A stretch of DNA of 64,000 nucleotides from Heyndrickxia sporothermodurans (GTDB lineage Bacteria > Bacillota > Bacilli > Bacillales > Bacillaceae_C), in NCBI GenBank assembly GCA_018333075.1, contig BORH01000006.1:248001-312000 (forward strand). Direction: 5' to 3'. The translations under genes and the position numbers were made by a program. The notes beneath the pieces were generated by a model. The model was not told where the DNA came from and searched no databases. It saw only the letters and a program-made list of their open reading frames with translations. Below, piece after piece: positions 7,873 through 16,910 of the stretch; position 1 is the stretch's first letter; each line of letters opens with the position of its first letter.

Positions 7873-8802
7873 TTATCTTGGATCAAGCGCATCTCTTAAA
7901 CCATCTCCAAAGACATTGAAGGCAAACATGGTTAAGGAGATTAATATTGCTGGAATTGCAAGCTGATAAAAGTTACCCACAAGGATGCTCTGAAGGGAAT
8001 CACTTGCCAATGTACCCCAGCTAGCCTGTGGAGCGGGAATTCCTAAGCCAAGGAAACTTAATGTTGCCTCACCGAAAATGGCTGTTGGAACTGTTAATGT
8101 AATATTTACGAGAATTGGTCCCATCGTATTTGGGATCATATGCTTTCTTAAAATCCAAGATGTTTTGCCGCCTGCCACTTCAGATGCATGTACATATTCA
8201 AACTGCTTAAGCTGTAAAACTTGACCACGAACAAGTCTTGCCATTGGAATCCATCCGGTAATTGTCATTGCCACAATAATCGAGAACATACCGCGACCAT
8301 CTTCCGGAAAAACAACCATGATTAAGATAACCATTAATAAATATGGAATCGCATACAAAACTTCAGCAATACGCATCATGACATTATCGGTTCTTCCACC
8401 TCTAAGAGCAGATATCCCTCCATATATAACGCCTATGACAAAGTCAATAACAGCTGCAGCTAATCCAATAAATAATGAAATTCTTGCCCCTGACCATGCA
8501 CGTGTAAATAAATCTCTGCCTAATGTGTCTGTGCCAAACCAATGCTCAGAATTTGGTTTTAGATTTTTACTAGAAAGGTCCATTTCATCATATTTATAAC
8601 CATTTAAATGCGGTCCGATAATAGCCATAACTACTAATAGAACAATAATAATCAAACCAGCTAAAGCTAATTTATTTGATTTTAATCGTCTCCACACATT
8701 TGCCCAATAGGATATAGTAGGTCTGGAGATTTTTTCGGCTTCTTTAAAATTATCTTCTGCTGGAAGGAACAACTCTTCTGTGAATTTTAAATCATTCGCC
8801 AT
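7873..8802 (-). CDS. oppC: Oligopeptide ABC transporter permease OppC
   Basis: Membrane permease of the importer, 309 residues. A soluble N-terminal stretch of about 40 residues is followed by six predicted membrane segments. HWFGTDTLGRDLFTR is typical of OppC/DppC, and the ATPase-contact loop is EVAGGKTSWILRKHMIPN. The start overlaps the oppB stop codon by one base (TAATG), indicating translational coupling. Confidence 0.94.
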   Translation of the reverse strand: MANDLKFTEELFLPAEDNFKEAEKISRPTISYWANVWRRLKSNKLALAGLIIIVLLVVMAIIGPHLNGYKYDEMDLSSKNLKPNSEHWFGTDTLGRDLFTRAWSGARISLFIGLAAAVIDFVIGVIYGGISALRGGRTDNVMMRIAEVLYAIPYLLMVILIMVVFPEDGRGMFSIIVAMTITGWIPMARLVRGQVLQLKQFEYVHASEVAGGKTSWILRKHMIPNTMGPILVNITLTVPTAIFGEATLSFLGLGIPAPQASWGTLASDSLQSILVGNFYQLAIPAILISLTMFAFNVFGDGLRDALDPR

Positions 8803-9731
8803 TATTTACTCTCCCCCGTTACTTTAATTCTTGGATCAATCCATGTATAAGCAATGTCCACAATAAAAATGAGAAAGATTAGTATGGCACTATAGAAAAC
8901 CGTAGAACCGAGGATTACAGGATAATCACGATTGAAAATACTTTTTACAAACATTTCACCCATACCTGGTATTCCAAAAATGTTTTCAATTATAAAGCTT
9001 CCTGTTACAACATTTGCAATTAATATTCCTAACACAGTTGTAACCGGTAGAATCGCATTTCTAATTGCATGCTTAATAAGAATCATGCTTTTTCCTAATC
9101 CCTTTGCTTTTGCTGTTAAAATATAATCTTGTCCAAGTACTTCAAGCATACTGGAACGCATTAGTCTCGCAATATATGCCATCGGAGATACTGCCAATGC
9201 AACAGATGGTAAAACTGTGTGCGCCCATGACTTCCATGTCGCAACAGGGAATATTTTCCACTCTATAGCGAAATAATTGATTAAAATTGTTGCAAGAATA
9301 AAGCTTGGTACAGAAATACCAATGATTGCAAGAATCATAGAAAAATAGTCTGGCCAGCGATTTTTATATAATGCTGCAATCACTCCAAAAAACAATCCAA
9401 AAGGTATTGCTATAACCATTGCTTGCAAACCTAAATGTAATGATATTGGAAAACCATTTCTAATATAATCATTCACTGTTATCGATTGAGATTTTATTGA
9501 AGGTCCAAAATCTAGATGGAGCAATCCTTTAATATATAAGAAATACTGAACAATTTTTGGCTTGTCCAAATTATAATAAGCTTTTAAATTGTTAAGCACT
9601 GCCTCAGGCATCGTTCCTTCCTTAGCAAATGGATTTCCGGGAATGCTATGCATAATAATGAAAGTGATAGTAATAACCGCCCAAATCGTAACAACTGCCC
9701 AAAGTAATCGTTTTAAAGAGTATTTCAACAT
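8802..9731 (-). CDS. oppB: Oligopeptide ABC transporter permease OppB
   Basis: The partner permease, about 309 residues with six membrane segments. The N-terminal KRLLWAVVTIWAVITITF segment and the loop TAKAKGLGKSMILIKHAIRN are characteristic of OppB/DppB. The ATG at 9731 has GAGGGTG about six bases upstream; a GTG at 9740 is in frame but overlaps that site. It is separated from oppA by a hairpin that probably lowers expression of the downstream genes relative to the binding protein. Confidence 0.93.
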   Translation of the reverse strand: MLKYSLKRLLWAVVTIWAVITITFIIMHSIPGNPFAKEGTMPEAVLNNLKAYYNLDKPKIVQYFLYIKGLLHLDFGPSIKSQSITVNDYIRNGFPISLHLGLQAMVIAIPFGLFFGVIAALYKNRWPDYFSMILAIIGISVPSFILATILINYFAIEWKIFPVATWKSWAHTVLPSVALAVSPMAYIARLMRSSMLEVLGQDYILTAKAKGLGKSMILIKHAIRNAILPVTTVLGILIANVVTGSFIIENIFGIPGMGEMFVKSIFNRDYPVILGSTVFYSAILIFLIFIVDIAYTWIDPRIKVTGESK

Positions 9732-9751
9732 TTTACTCACCCTCTCTTAAG

Positions 9752-9789
9752 AAAAGCGGGGTATGCCAATGAGGCATACCCACTGCTTT
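9752..9789 (-). terminator. Intra-operon hairpin between oppA and oppB
   Basis: On the minus strand GGGTATGCC / GGCATACCC with a 5-base loop, extended outward by AAGC/GCTT pairs, is followed by a short T stretch. It lies 8 bases after the oppA stop. By analogy with other binding-protein operons it probably acts as a partial terminator or 3'-end stabiliser. Confidence 0.75.
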
Positions 9790-9797
9790 ATTTGTTT

Positions 9798-11501
9798 TTA
9801 TTTCTCAATATCAGCATAGATGTATTGAGGGTATTTGTTGATTGGTGTAAACACACCTGTTACATTTTCTTTTAAAACATATGGTTTTGTATAGAAATAA
9901 ATCGGTACAATCGGCATCTCATCCGCTAGAATTTTTTCTGCTTTATGCATTGCATCCATACGTGTTGCTGTATCCATAGAAGTTTTTGCCGTATTGATGA
10001 ATTTATCATAGTCTTTATTGCTCCAGCCAGCATCATTGTATGGCCCATCTGTAACAAATAAATCCATAAATGTCATTGGGTCAACATAGTCACCGCTCCA
10101 GCCACCACGGGAAACTTGGAATTCCCCTGCATGTTCACGGTCAATTTTCACTTGGAATTCAACGTTTTCAAGTCCAATGTCAATGCCAAGGTTTTTCTTC
10201 CACATTTGTTGAACAGCTTCAGCAATTTTTTTGTGACCTTCATTTGTATTATAAAGTAGAGATAGTTTTGGCATTTTACTCATGCCTTCTTCTTTCAGAC
10301 CCTCTGCAAGAAGCTTCTTCGCTTCATCTAAATTTTCACTAAAAAGATCGCCGCCATTTTCTTGGTAGTCCCCGTTGTCTCCTTCTGGAATACCTGGTGG
10401 TACAAGTGAGTATGCTGGTTTTTGTCCGCCTTGAGCAACGCCTTCAACAATTTCTTTACGGTTTACTGCTAAAGACAAAGCTTTTCTTACTTTAACATTA
10501 TTGAATGGTTTTACTTTATTATTTAAATTATAGTAATAGGTTGCTAAATCTGGTCCGTTATGAAATTCTTTATTCCCTTCTAGTGTTGGCAACACATCTT
10601 GTGGAATAGGATAAACTAAATCCAACTCTCCATCTCTATACATATTGTAAGCTGTCGATTCATTAGCAATGATTGCAAATGTTACCGCGTCTAGTTTAAT
10701 TTTATCTTTATCATAATAGTTTTCATTCTTTTCTAGCTTTAAGCTTTCTTTATGCTTCCATTCAGTAAGCTTAAATGCACCGTTTGAAACAAATGTAGAT
10801 GCATCTGTATACCATTTTGGAGTTGCTTCCTGAACACTTTTATTAATAGGGTAATAAGTATAGAAAGATGTTAAATCTAGGAAGTATGGAGTAGATTCTG
10901 CAAGTGTGATTTCTAAAGTTTTGTCATCTTTTGCTTTAACCCCTACTTTGTCTTCTAATTTTTTCAGCTCTGCATCTTGTTTTTCCAACTTCTTTGGATC
11001 TTTTGATTTTGTAAGTTTGAAGCTATTATACTCTGTACCACCTTTTAGATAATAAAGCTGATATGCATAATCAGAAGCTGATTTAGGATTTAAAACAAAC
11101 TTCCAAGCATATTCAAAGTCTTGCGCTGTAACTGGGTCACCGTTTGACCATTTTACATCATCTCTAAGATGGAATGTCCATGTTAATCCATCCTTGCTTA
11201 TTTCCCAGTCCTTTGCCATGCCGGGTTCAATTTTACCTTCAGGTGTTTTCTTTGTTAACCCTTCGAAAGCACCTTCTAAAATCCAAGAGTCATGAGTACC
11301 TTGTGCAAGTCCTGGATGAAGAGCACCCGGTTCTTCTGTGTTGTTCAGCTTTAATACTTTCGGTCCTTTGTTTGCTTCTTCTTTTTTGCCACTATCACCA
11401 CTTGGTTTCGACGATGCATCCTCCCCACCAAAACAGCCGGCTAACATTAACATGGCTGCCAAAATTACCGTCAGAAATGAAAAATAAGACTTTTTCTTCA
11501 A
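9798..11501 (-). CDS. oppA: Oligopeptide-binding lipoprotein OppA
   Basis: Extracellular solute-binding protein that delivers peptides to OppBC. The 567-residue precursor has a lipoprotein signal peptide with lipobox LAGC (Cys23), so it is anchored to the outer face of the membrane. A charged linker of about 25 residues follows, then the SBP family 5 domain with WTFHLRDDVKWSNGDPVTA and the C-terminal RVDAM-like and ADEMPIVPIYFY regions. The start is TTG, with AGGGGGG eight bases upstream. It is first in the operon and probably its most expressed gene. Confidence 0.95.
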   Translation of the reverse strand: MKKKSYFSFLTVILAAMLMLAGCFGGEDASSKPSGDSGKKEEANKGPKVLKLNNTEEPGALHPGLAQGTHDSWILEGAFEGLTKKTPEGKIEPGMAKDWEISKDGLTWTFHLRDDVKWSNGDPVTAQDFEYAWKFVLNPKSASDYAYQLYYLKGGTEYNSFKLTKSKDPKKLEKQDAELKKLEDKVGVKAKDDKTLEITLAESTPYFLDLTSFYTYYPINKSVQEATPKWYTDASTFVSNGAFKLTEWKHKESLKLEKNENYYDKDKIKLDAVTFAIIANESTAYNMYRDGELDLVYPIPQDVLPTLEGNKEFHNGPDLATYYYNLNNKVKPFNNVKVRKALSLAVNRKEIVEGVAQGGQKPAYSLVPPGIPEGDNGDYQENGGDLFSENLDEAKKLLAEGLKEEGMSKMPKLSLLYNTNEGHKKIAEAVQQMWKKNLGIDIGLENVEFQVKIDREHAGEFQVSRGGWSGDYVDPMTFMDLFVTDGPYNDAGWSNKDYDKFINTAKTSMDTATRMDAMHKAEKILADEMPIVPIYFYTKPYVLKENVTGVFTPINKYPQYIYADIEK

Positions 11502-11527
11502 GCGTTTTCCCCCCTATTTTTTTATCT

Positions 11528-11692
11528 AGGAAAATCCATCTTTTGATTTTCCAAAAAATATAAGTCAACATGCCCAATATAAAACTATTAGAATAGTTCC
11601 ATCTATATTCCGAAATGAGAGAAATTTTTCTCAAAAAGTTTTTCGGAATTCGAAAAATCTAGACTATAGTCCTAAAATGTAAGCGTTTTACA
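11528..11692 (-). promoter_or_regulatory. oppA upstream region: two inverted repeats and a cre-like palindrome
   Basis: The gap 11502-11932 has no gene. Going upstream of oppA on the minus strand there is GGAAAATC-N8-GATTTTCC (11528-11552), then a larger dyad with TTCCGAAA / TTTCGGAA arms at 11608-11648 that encloses GAGAAA-TTTTTCTC, then TGTAAGCGTTTTACA at 11678-11692. The last resembles a CcpA site but has one extra base between its arms. TTGACA occurs just upstream, without a convincing -10 at normal spacing. Regulatory roles are inference. Confidence 0.45.
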
Positions 11693-11932
11693 CATGTCAA
11701 CTGTATAAAAGATAAAAAATTTCGATAATTTTTTATCCTGTGATATATCAAAATATACAGTAATTTTAAATTATTTGTCAATAATTTATTCAAAATATGT
11801 TGAAAATTGAATATAAACAAAATATTTCACTAAATTATAGGTGATTTCACTAATTTATTTACAAAAAAGAATAGGGTGAAAGTCCTTACGTTAAAAAATT
11901 TTAATAGGAAAAACGAACTTTTTTCAAAGCAT

Positions 11933-11966
11933 AAAAAAAGATTGATCGAATCTAATTCGATCAATC
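11933..11966 (-). terminator. Terminator of the ypuA-like gene
   Basis: On the minus strand a perfect 11-bp stem, GATTGATCGAA / TTCGATCAATC, with a 5-base loop is followed by TTTTTTT. It lies just beyond the stop codon. Confidence 0.93.
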
Positions 11967-11974
11967 CTTTTATT

Positions 11975-12895
11975 CTATCCAAACAAACCGCTAAAGAAAT
12001 CTGCGATCGCTTGAAAGATCTTTTTGAAAAAGTCTGCGACTCCTTGCCAAAAACCTTTATCGCCTGCGACATCCTCTAGCTTCTTTTTAATATCACTTGT
12101 TATGCTGCCTAACTGCTTCTTCACATTATCAAAGTTAATATCTAAATCACGCATTCTATCAAATAGTTTCACTAAAAGCTCTCTATCTTTAGGACTTAGT
12201 TCAATTTGTAGTGATTTTAATTTCTCATCAATAATTTTTTCAATGTCCTCTTTTGTAGCTGGTTTCTGATTCGCGATTTCTTGTTTTATTTCTGTTAATA
12301 GCTGTGTTACCTTTTCTTGATCCATGCCTTCTTTATTCGCAAGCTCGGTTGCTAAATCTAACTCATCATTAGCAACCTCCATACGATCTTTCTTTAGGTC
12401 ACCGCCGCTTTTATCATACGCTTTATAAATCCCTACAAGTGCTGAATGACCACTTACTTTTACAGGTGAAGCTACTTCAACATCGGCATCCTCTACACCT
12501 GCTGTAAGAAGGGCATTTGCATACATGTCTTCTGTCACTTGAGTGATATTTTCAGGGGTCACAATTGAAATGGCTAATCCTTGCCCTTTTTCTTTTCTTG
12601 TAATTTTAGCTGAAGAATACAAATTGGAACTTGGATCCCCATTAATATATTTTACGAGATCAGCTACCGTAACGGTAACTTCTTTCACTTGACTGCTTTC
12701 ACTGACACCAAGAAGCTCTTTTACCTTTTGCTTTTGGGCAGCTGATAGTTTTTCACCATAAACGACTACAGGAGCCCCAAACTTTTCATTAATACTATCA
12801 CTATTATCATTGCTAGAGGCCTTTACGACACCATTCATACCAATTCCTAAAAATAATGCAGATACTAGTAGCATTGCACATATACGTTTTAACAT
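11975..12895 (-). CDS. DUF1002 secreted protein, YpuA-like
   Basis: A 306-residue protein with a signal peptide (hydrophobic residues 4-21, cleavage probably after VKA). The body has the DUF1002 features FGAPVVVYGEKLSAAQK, YANALLTAGVEDADVEVASP and VSGHSALVGIYKAYD, as in B. subtilis YpuA. The C-terminal third is charged and helical, ending in the aromatic FWQGVADFFKKIFQ and ADFFSGLFG. The function is unknown; YpuA-type proteins are extracytoplasmic. The ATG has AAAGGAG upstream. It is a single-gene unit behind an unusual structured leader. Confidence 0.82.
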   Translation of the reverse strand: MLKRICAMLLVSALFLGIGMNGVVKASSNDNSDSINEKFGAPVVVYGEKLSAAQKQKVKELLGVSESSQVKEVTVTVADLVKYINGDPSSNLYSSAKITRKEKGQGLAISIVTPENITQVTEDMYANALLTAGVEDADVEVASPVKVSGHSALVGIYKAYDKSGGDLKKDRMEVANDELDLATELANKEGMDQEKVTQLLTEIKQEIANQKPATKEDIEKIIDEKLKSLQIELSPKDRELLVKLFDRMRDLDINFDNVKKQLGSITSDIKKKLEDVAGDKGFWQGVADFFKKIFQAIADFFSGLFG

Positions 12896-12921
12896 AATTC
12901 CTACTCCTTTTAAGTTTCAGG

Positions 12922-12972
12922 TAGCCCTCCTTTTGTTGGAGGTTGTACTAATAAATCTATTTTGGAGGGCTA
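12922..12972 (-). promoter_or_regulatory. Leader of the ypuA-like gene with two competing hairpins
   Basis: TAGCCCTCC at 12922-12930 (plus strand) can pair with GGAGGGCTA at 12964-12972, giving a 9-bp outer stem. Its CCTCC part can instead pair with GGAGG at 12938-12942 in a small hairpin. The region ends about 27 bases upstream of the start codon. Mutually exclusive folding is seen in sequence; a regulatory role is inference. Confidence 0.4.
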
Positions 12973-13078
12973 TCTATTAGACGCATTTCCTTTTATTTAA
13001 GTTTCACATTTTTTTCAAAATGGACTAACAGTAATAATTCCTTCTTTTATCGCATAAAAATTAACAGGTGGTGAGTGT

Positions 13079-13543
13079 ATGAGAAGGAAACGGAATCCCG
13101 CTTTAAAAATCATCGTATTCTCCCTTATCTTTATATGTATATGTCTATTATTATATGTAATCTTTGCTCAATCAGCAAAGGATCGTGCAACTAGCTTAGT
13201 AGATGAATTTTATCAATATGAGAAGGCAGGAAATTTTGGAGGCTCCTGGACACTCTTTCACCCTTTAATGAAGCAGCAATTTTCTCAAGAGGACTATATT
13301 CAGAAACGGGCACATGTATTTATGCAGGATTTCGGCGTTAAAACTTTCAGCTATACAGTAGGAAAAGCGCATCATCTTAAAAATTGGACATTTTCAAAAA
13401 AAGCTCCAAAATTTAAAAGCACTTATAAAATACCAATTACACAAACCTTTAAAAGTGAATTTGGTATTTTTACTATTCATCAAGATGTATATGTTGTTGA
13501 AGAAAAAGATAAAAAATATATTTTATGGTCATATTCAGATTAG
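13079..13543 (+). CDS. Membrane-anchored hypothetical protein with NTF2-like look
   Basis: Not firmly recognised. The 154-residue product has one N-terminal membrane anchor (about residues 9-30) and an extracellular domain. The domain begins with a helix, DRATSLVDEFYQYEKAGNF, followed by LMKQQFSQEDYIQKRA and several predicted beta strands, a layout like NTF2-type or MecA-N-type domains of envelope proteins. AGGTGGTGAG precedes the ATG. It is divergent from the ypuA-like gene. A weak hairpin (ACCAC / GGTGGT, near 13554-13575) may end transcription. Confidence 0.6.
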   Translation: MRRKRNPALKIIVFSLIFICICLLLYVIFAQSAKDRATSLVDEFYQYEKAGNFGGSWTLFHPLMKQQFSQEDYIQKRAHVFMQDFGVKTFSYTVGKAHHLKNWTFSKKAPKFKSTYKIPITQTFKSEFGIFTIHQDVYVVEEKDKKYILWSYSD

Positions 13544-13612
13544 GTGAAAACCACTTGTTTCTATAAGCCGGTGGTCTATTTATTTTTTGAAAAATTAAAA
13601 AAATAAAACCAT

Positions 13613-13626
13613 TGAAAACGCTTTAC
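13613..13626 (+). promoter_or_regulatory. cre-like site upstream of the FdhF/YdeP gene
   Basis: TGAAAACGCTTTAC resembles the CcpA cre consensus, with the last two positions imperfect. It lies 80 bases before the oxidoreductase start, so carbon-source control is possible but not shown. Confidence 0.35.
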
Positions 13627-13692
13627 TGTTACAATAAGGTCAAAATCGTTTACTTGTTTCTATTAATCTTTCAAAGAAGAAAGGTGGTCAAA

Positions 13693-16044
13693 ATGGGGAA
13701 AACAAAGCATCAAGGGCCGATAAAGTTACCTAAAACGCCTGATCCTAAATTATGGGTTAGTCCCATTCCTTTTGGACTTGGAAAAATTAAACCAAAGCAT
13801 ATCCGGGATACAATGAAAGTGGTTTGGGAAAACCGAGATAATCTCCCTTATGCAGCTCGTATTTTAACTCAAGGCGTTTGTGATGGGTGTGCATTAGGAG
13901 TAGCAGGACTGTACGATCAAACATTGACAGGTCCACATGTTTGTACAACACGTCTTAACGTTCTTCGCTTAAACACAATGCCGGCAATGGATACTTCTAT
14001 TATTCATATGAATATAACAGAACTTCGTAAATTTAGTAGTGCAGAATTAAGAAAGCTCGGTAGAATCCCTTACCCCCTCTCACGAAAAAAAGGAGAAACG
14101 AAGTTTTCTAGAATTTCTTGGGACGAGGCATTGAATCGAATTGCTAGTAAAATAAAAACAATTCATCCTAAGCAGCTTGCATTCTTCTTGACCTCTAGAG
14201 GGATTACAAACGAAGTATATTACACAGCTGGTAAGATGGCCCGTTTTTTAGGTACCAATAATATTGATAATGCATCTCGTATTTGCCACTCTCCTAGTAA
14301 GACAGCATTAAAACGATCACTTGGAATTGGTGCATCAAGCTGTAATTACCAAGATTGGATTGGGACTGATGTTCTCATTTTCTGGGGTTCAGTTGCAGCA
14401 AATAACCAACCAGTTTCAACAAAATATATGTATGCAGCTAAACGAAAAGGAACAAAAATTATCTGTATTAACCCATATCGGGAGCCAGCAATGGACGGCT
14501 ACTGGGTCCCATCCATTCCCGACTCCGCATTATTCGGCACTAAGCTAGCAGATGATTTTTATCAAGTGAATATCGGTGGAGATATCGCCTTTATGAATGG
14601 TGTTATAAAACACTGGTTTGAAATGGAGGAAAAAGAAAAAGGCACTGCAATAGATCATGAGTTTGTCACCGCACATACGAATGGAATCGATGAACTAAAA
14701 GAACATGTAAAAAAACAAGACTGGAATCAATTAGAAAAATCCTCTGGTCTTTCTAAAGAACGAATGCGCGAATTCGCTCACATTTTAGCAAAGGCAAAAA
14801 GCGCCGTTTTTGTCTGGTCGATGGGATTAACACAGCATCGCTTCGGAACCGATAATATTTCCCAAGTCGCTAATCTAGCCATGCTTCGTGGGTTTATCGG
14901 TCGCGAGCATTGTGGAGTAATGCCCATTCGTGGGCATTCTGGTGTTCAGGGCTCAGGTGAAATGGGAGCTGATCCATTTGTATTACCAGGTGGTGACTTT
15001 GATGAAAAAAATATTGAAAGACTTGAAAAAATATGGGGCTTCGAAATACCTAAATGGCAAGGAGATATTGTAGGAGTTTCCATTGAAAATGCGATGCTCC
15101 CAGAAGATCATGAAAGAAAATTAAAAGTATTTTATACTTCAGGTGGAAATTTCCTAGAAACGATGCCTGATCCTATATTTGTGAAAAAATGTTTGGAAGC
15201 TGTAGAGCTTCGTGTTCATCAGGATATTATTTTTAACACATCCACTCTCGCAGAAGCTAAGGAAGAAGTAATTGTCTTACCAGCGATGACTAGATATGAG
15301 CAGCCTGGCGGGGGAACCTCAACTTCAACTGAGCGAATGGTTTATTTTTCACCAGAAATAAAAGGGCCCCGGATTGAGGAAGCGCGATCCGAATGGGAAA
15401 TTTATGTAGACTTAGCCGCAAGAATCAAACCTGAAGCAAAGGACTTATTAAACTTTACAAAGGCAGAGCAGATTCGTGAAGAAATTGCGATCGTAAATCC
15501 AAACTACGATGGAATTCAGAATTTAAAGCAGAAAGGTGACGTCTTTCAATGGGGTGGTGCCTGGCTATGTGAGGATGGAATTTGTCCTACTGAGGATGGA
15601 CGTGGTCAACTATTAAGTATTGAAATTCCTGAGCTGCGTAAGCCGCAGGGGCATTTTTATGTAACAACAAGGCGCGGAAAGCAATTTAATTCCATGATAT
15701 ATAATGATAAGGATGCCTTTAATGCTGCTGATCGTTATGATGTATTAATGAATCAAGAGGATGCTCGTGGCTTAAACATTGAAGATGGAGAAGCCATTGT
15801 AATATTTAACAAATATGGTTATTTTCATGGTCGTGCCAAATTTGCTGACACGAAACGCGGCAACCTGCTACTATTCTGGCCAGAAGGTAATGTGCTCATT
15901 CCAAAAGGTGTATATGAACAATATGCAGGAATACCTGAATATAATACTGCTGTAATTGTAGAGAAGGCAGATACATTCCACGCTCATAAGGATACAAAAT
16001 ATATCGAAAAACGAATAGAAGACCTAGAGATGGAAATTGGTTGA
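13693..16044 (+). CDS. FdhF/YdeP family molybdopterin oxidoreductase
   Basis: A formate-dehydrogenase-like oxidoreductase that should bind a bis-molybdopterin guanine dinucleotide cofactor; the true substrate of this family is uncertain. About 783 residues. The N-terminus has GVCDGCALG instead of the four-Cys iron-sulfur motif of classic FdhF, which places it in the YdeP-type group. Other motifs are ASRICHSPSK, DVLIFWGSVAANNQP, GVMPIRGHSGVQGSGEMGAD and the C-terminal RRGKQFNSMIYND. The ATG at 13693 has AAAGGTGG just upstream; an in-frame start 81 bases earlier lacks one. The fdhD gene follows. Confidence 0.87.
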   Translation: MGKTKHQGPIKLPKTPDPKLWVSPIPFGLGKIKPKHIRDTMKVVWENRDNLPYAARILTQGVCDGCALGVAGLYDQTLTGPHVCTTRLNVLRLNTMPAMDTSIIHMNITELRKFSSAELRKLGRIPYPLSRKKGETKFSRISWDEALNRIASKIKTIHPKQLAFFLTSRGITNEVYYTAGKMARFLGTNNIDNASRICHSPSKTALKRSLGIGASSCNYQDWIGTDVLIFWGSVAANNQPVSTKYMYAAKRKGTKIICINPYREPAMDGYWVPSIPDSALFGTKLADDFYQVNIGGDIAFMNGVIKHWFEMEEKEKGTAIDHEFVTAHTNGIDELKEHVKKQDWNQLEKSSGLSKERMREFAHILAKAKSAVFVWSMGLTQHRFGTDNISQVANLAMLRGFIGREHCGVMPIRGHSGVQGSGEMGADPFVLPGGDFDEKNIERLEKIWGFEIPKWQGDIVGVSIENAMLPEDHERKLKVFYTSGGNFLETMPDPIFVKKCLEAVELRVHQDIIFNTSTLAEAKEEVIVLPAMTRYEQPGGGTSTSTERMVYFSPEIKGPRIEEARSEWEIYVDLAARIKPEAKDLLNFTKAEQIREEIAIVNPNYDGIQNLKQKGDVFQWGGAWLCEDGICPTEDGRGQLLSIEIPELRKPQGHFYVTTRRGKQFNSMIYNDKDAFNAADRYDVLMNQEDARGLNIEDGEAIVIFNKYGYFHGRAKFADTKRGNLLLFWPEGNVLIPKGVYEQYAGIPEYNTAVIVEKADTFHAHKDTKYIEKRIEDLEMEIG

Positions 16045-16069
16045 TAAGTTTGAAAGAAGGTATATATTA

Positions 16070-16882
16070 ATGACAAACATAGTAAGACATACTTATGAAA
16101 TCGTAAAGTACAATGGAGAAAAATTAACAACCGTTCACGACGATATTGCTGTAGAGTTTCCACTTACCATCTATATAGATGGCGAGGAATTTGCAACAAT
16201 GGTTTGCTCTCCTACGGATCTAGAAGACCTTGTCATTGGCTTTCTTGCTTCAGAAGGACTTATTCGTCTATATTCTGAAATAAAATCCATCTCAATCGAT
16301 GAAAAGCAAGGCTTTGCCCATGTTCAATTGCAGAATAAGCAATCGATTAACAAAGAACTCTATTCGAAACGATTCATTGGCTCCTGCTGTGGAAAAAGCA
16401 GACAATTTTATTTTCATAACGACGTACGAACAGCAAAAACCATTACAAGCAAACATACAATTACCATAGAGCAATGCTTTCAATTAATGAATGCCATGCA
16501 AATTCAATCAACTGATTTCAAGCAAACAGGCGGAGTTCACAATGCTGCACTTTGTACGACTGATCATGTAATTATTAGTCGTACAGATATCGGCAGACAT
16601 AACGCATTAGACAAACTATACGGCTATTGTCTCCGAGAAAAAATTTCTCGAGCAAATAAAATTATTGCCTTTAGTGGCAGAATCTCATCAGAAGTATTAC
16701 TAAAAACCGCCAAAATCGGAATCGGAATTATCCTATCCAAATCTGCTCCCACTACACTCGGAATCGACCTGGCTCACGACCTAGGCATCACAATGATTGG
16801 ATTTATTAGAAAAAATCAGCTTAATATATACTCCCATCCAGAACGCATAAAAGGGACAGAGGGACTGGTTCCCCGTCCCTAA
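16070..16882 (+). CDS. fdhD: Formate dehydrogenase accessory sulfurtransferase FdhD
   Basis: Transfers sulfur to the molybdenum cofactor of formate-dehydrogenase-type enzymes and is needed for their activity. About 270 residues. Recognisable motifs are GSCCGKS (sulfur-carrying Cys region, with two adjacent Cys rather than the CxxC of the E. coli protein), GGVHNAAL, DIGRHNALDKLYG and FSGRISSEVLLKTAKIG. The ATG at 16070 has AGAAGG nine bases upstream; a TTG at 16037 overlapping the previous gene is less likely. It is co-transcribed with the oxidoreductase, its presumed client. Confidence 0.93.
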   Translation: MTNIVRHTYEIVKYNGEKLTTVHDDIAVEFPLTIYIDGEEFATMVCSPTDLEDLVIGFLASEGLIRLYSEIKSISIDEKQGFAHVQLQNKQSINKELYSKRFIGSCCGKSRQFYFHNDVRTAKTITSKHTITIEQCFQLMNAMQIQSTDFKQTGGVHNAALCTTDHVIISRTDIGRHNALDKLYGYCLREKISRANKIIAFSGRISSEVLLKTAKIGIGIILSKSAPTTLGIDLAHDLGITMIGFIRKNQLNIYSHPERIKGTEGLVPRP

Positions 16883-16893
16883 ACTCTTTTTAC
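16851..16893. terminator. Bidirectional terminator between fdhD and gluconokinase genes
   Basis: An imperfect hairpin, GGGACAGAGGGA / TCCCCGTCCC, overlaps the end of fdhD and is followed by T-rich sequence on both strands (CTCTTTTT on plus, TTTTA on minus). It can serve both convergent genes. Confidence 0.75.
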
Positions 16894-16910
16894 CTAAATA
16901 TAAATTGCGA

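Noticed and set aside
11395-11634. 79-aa minus-strand ORF overlapping the oppA start and leader
   Set aside because: It is out of frame with oppA, covers the structured leader and has no plausible start signal.
11678-11692. Bona fide cre site upstream of oppA
   Set aside because: The palindrome has one extra central base relative to the cre consensus, so it is reported only as cre-like.
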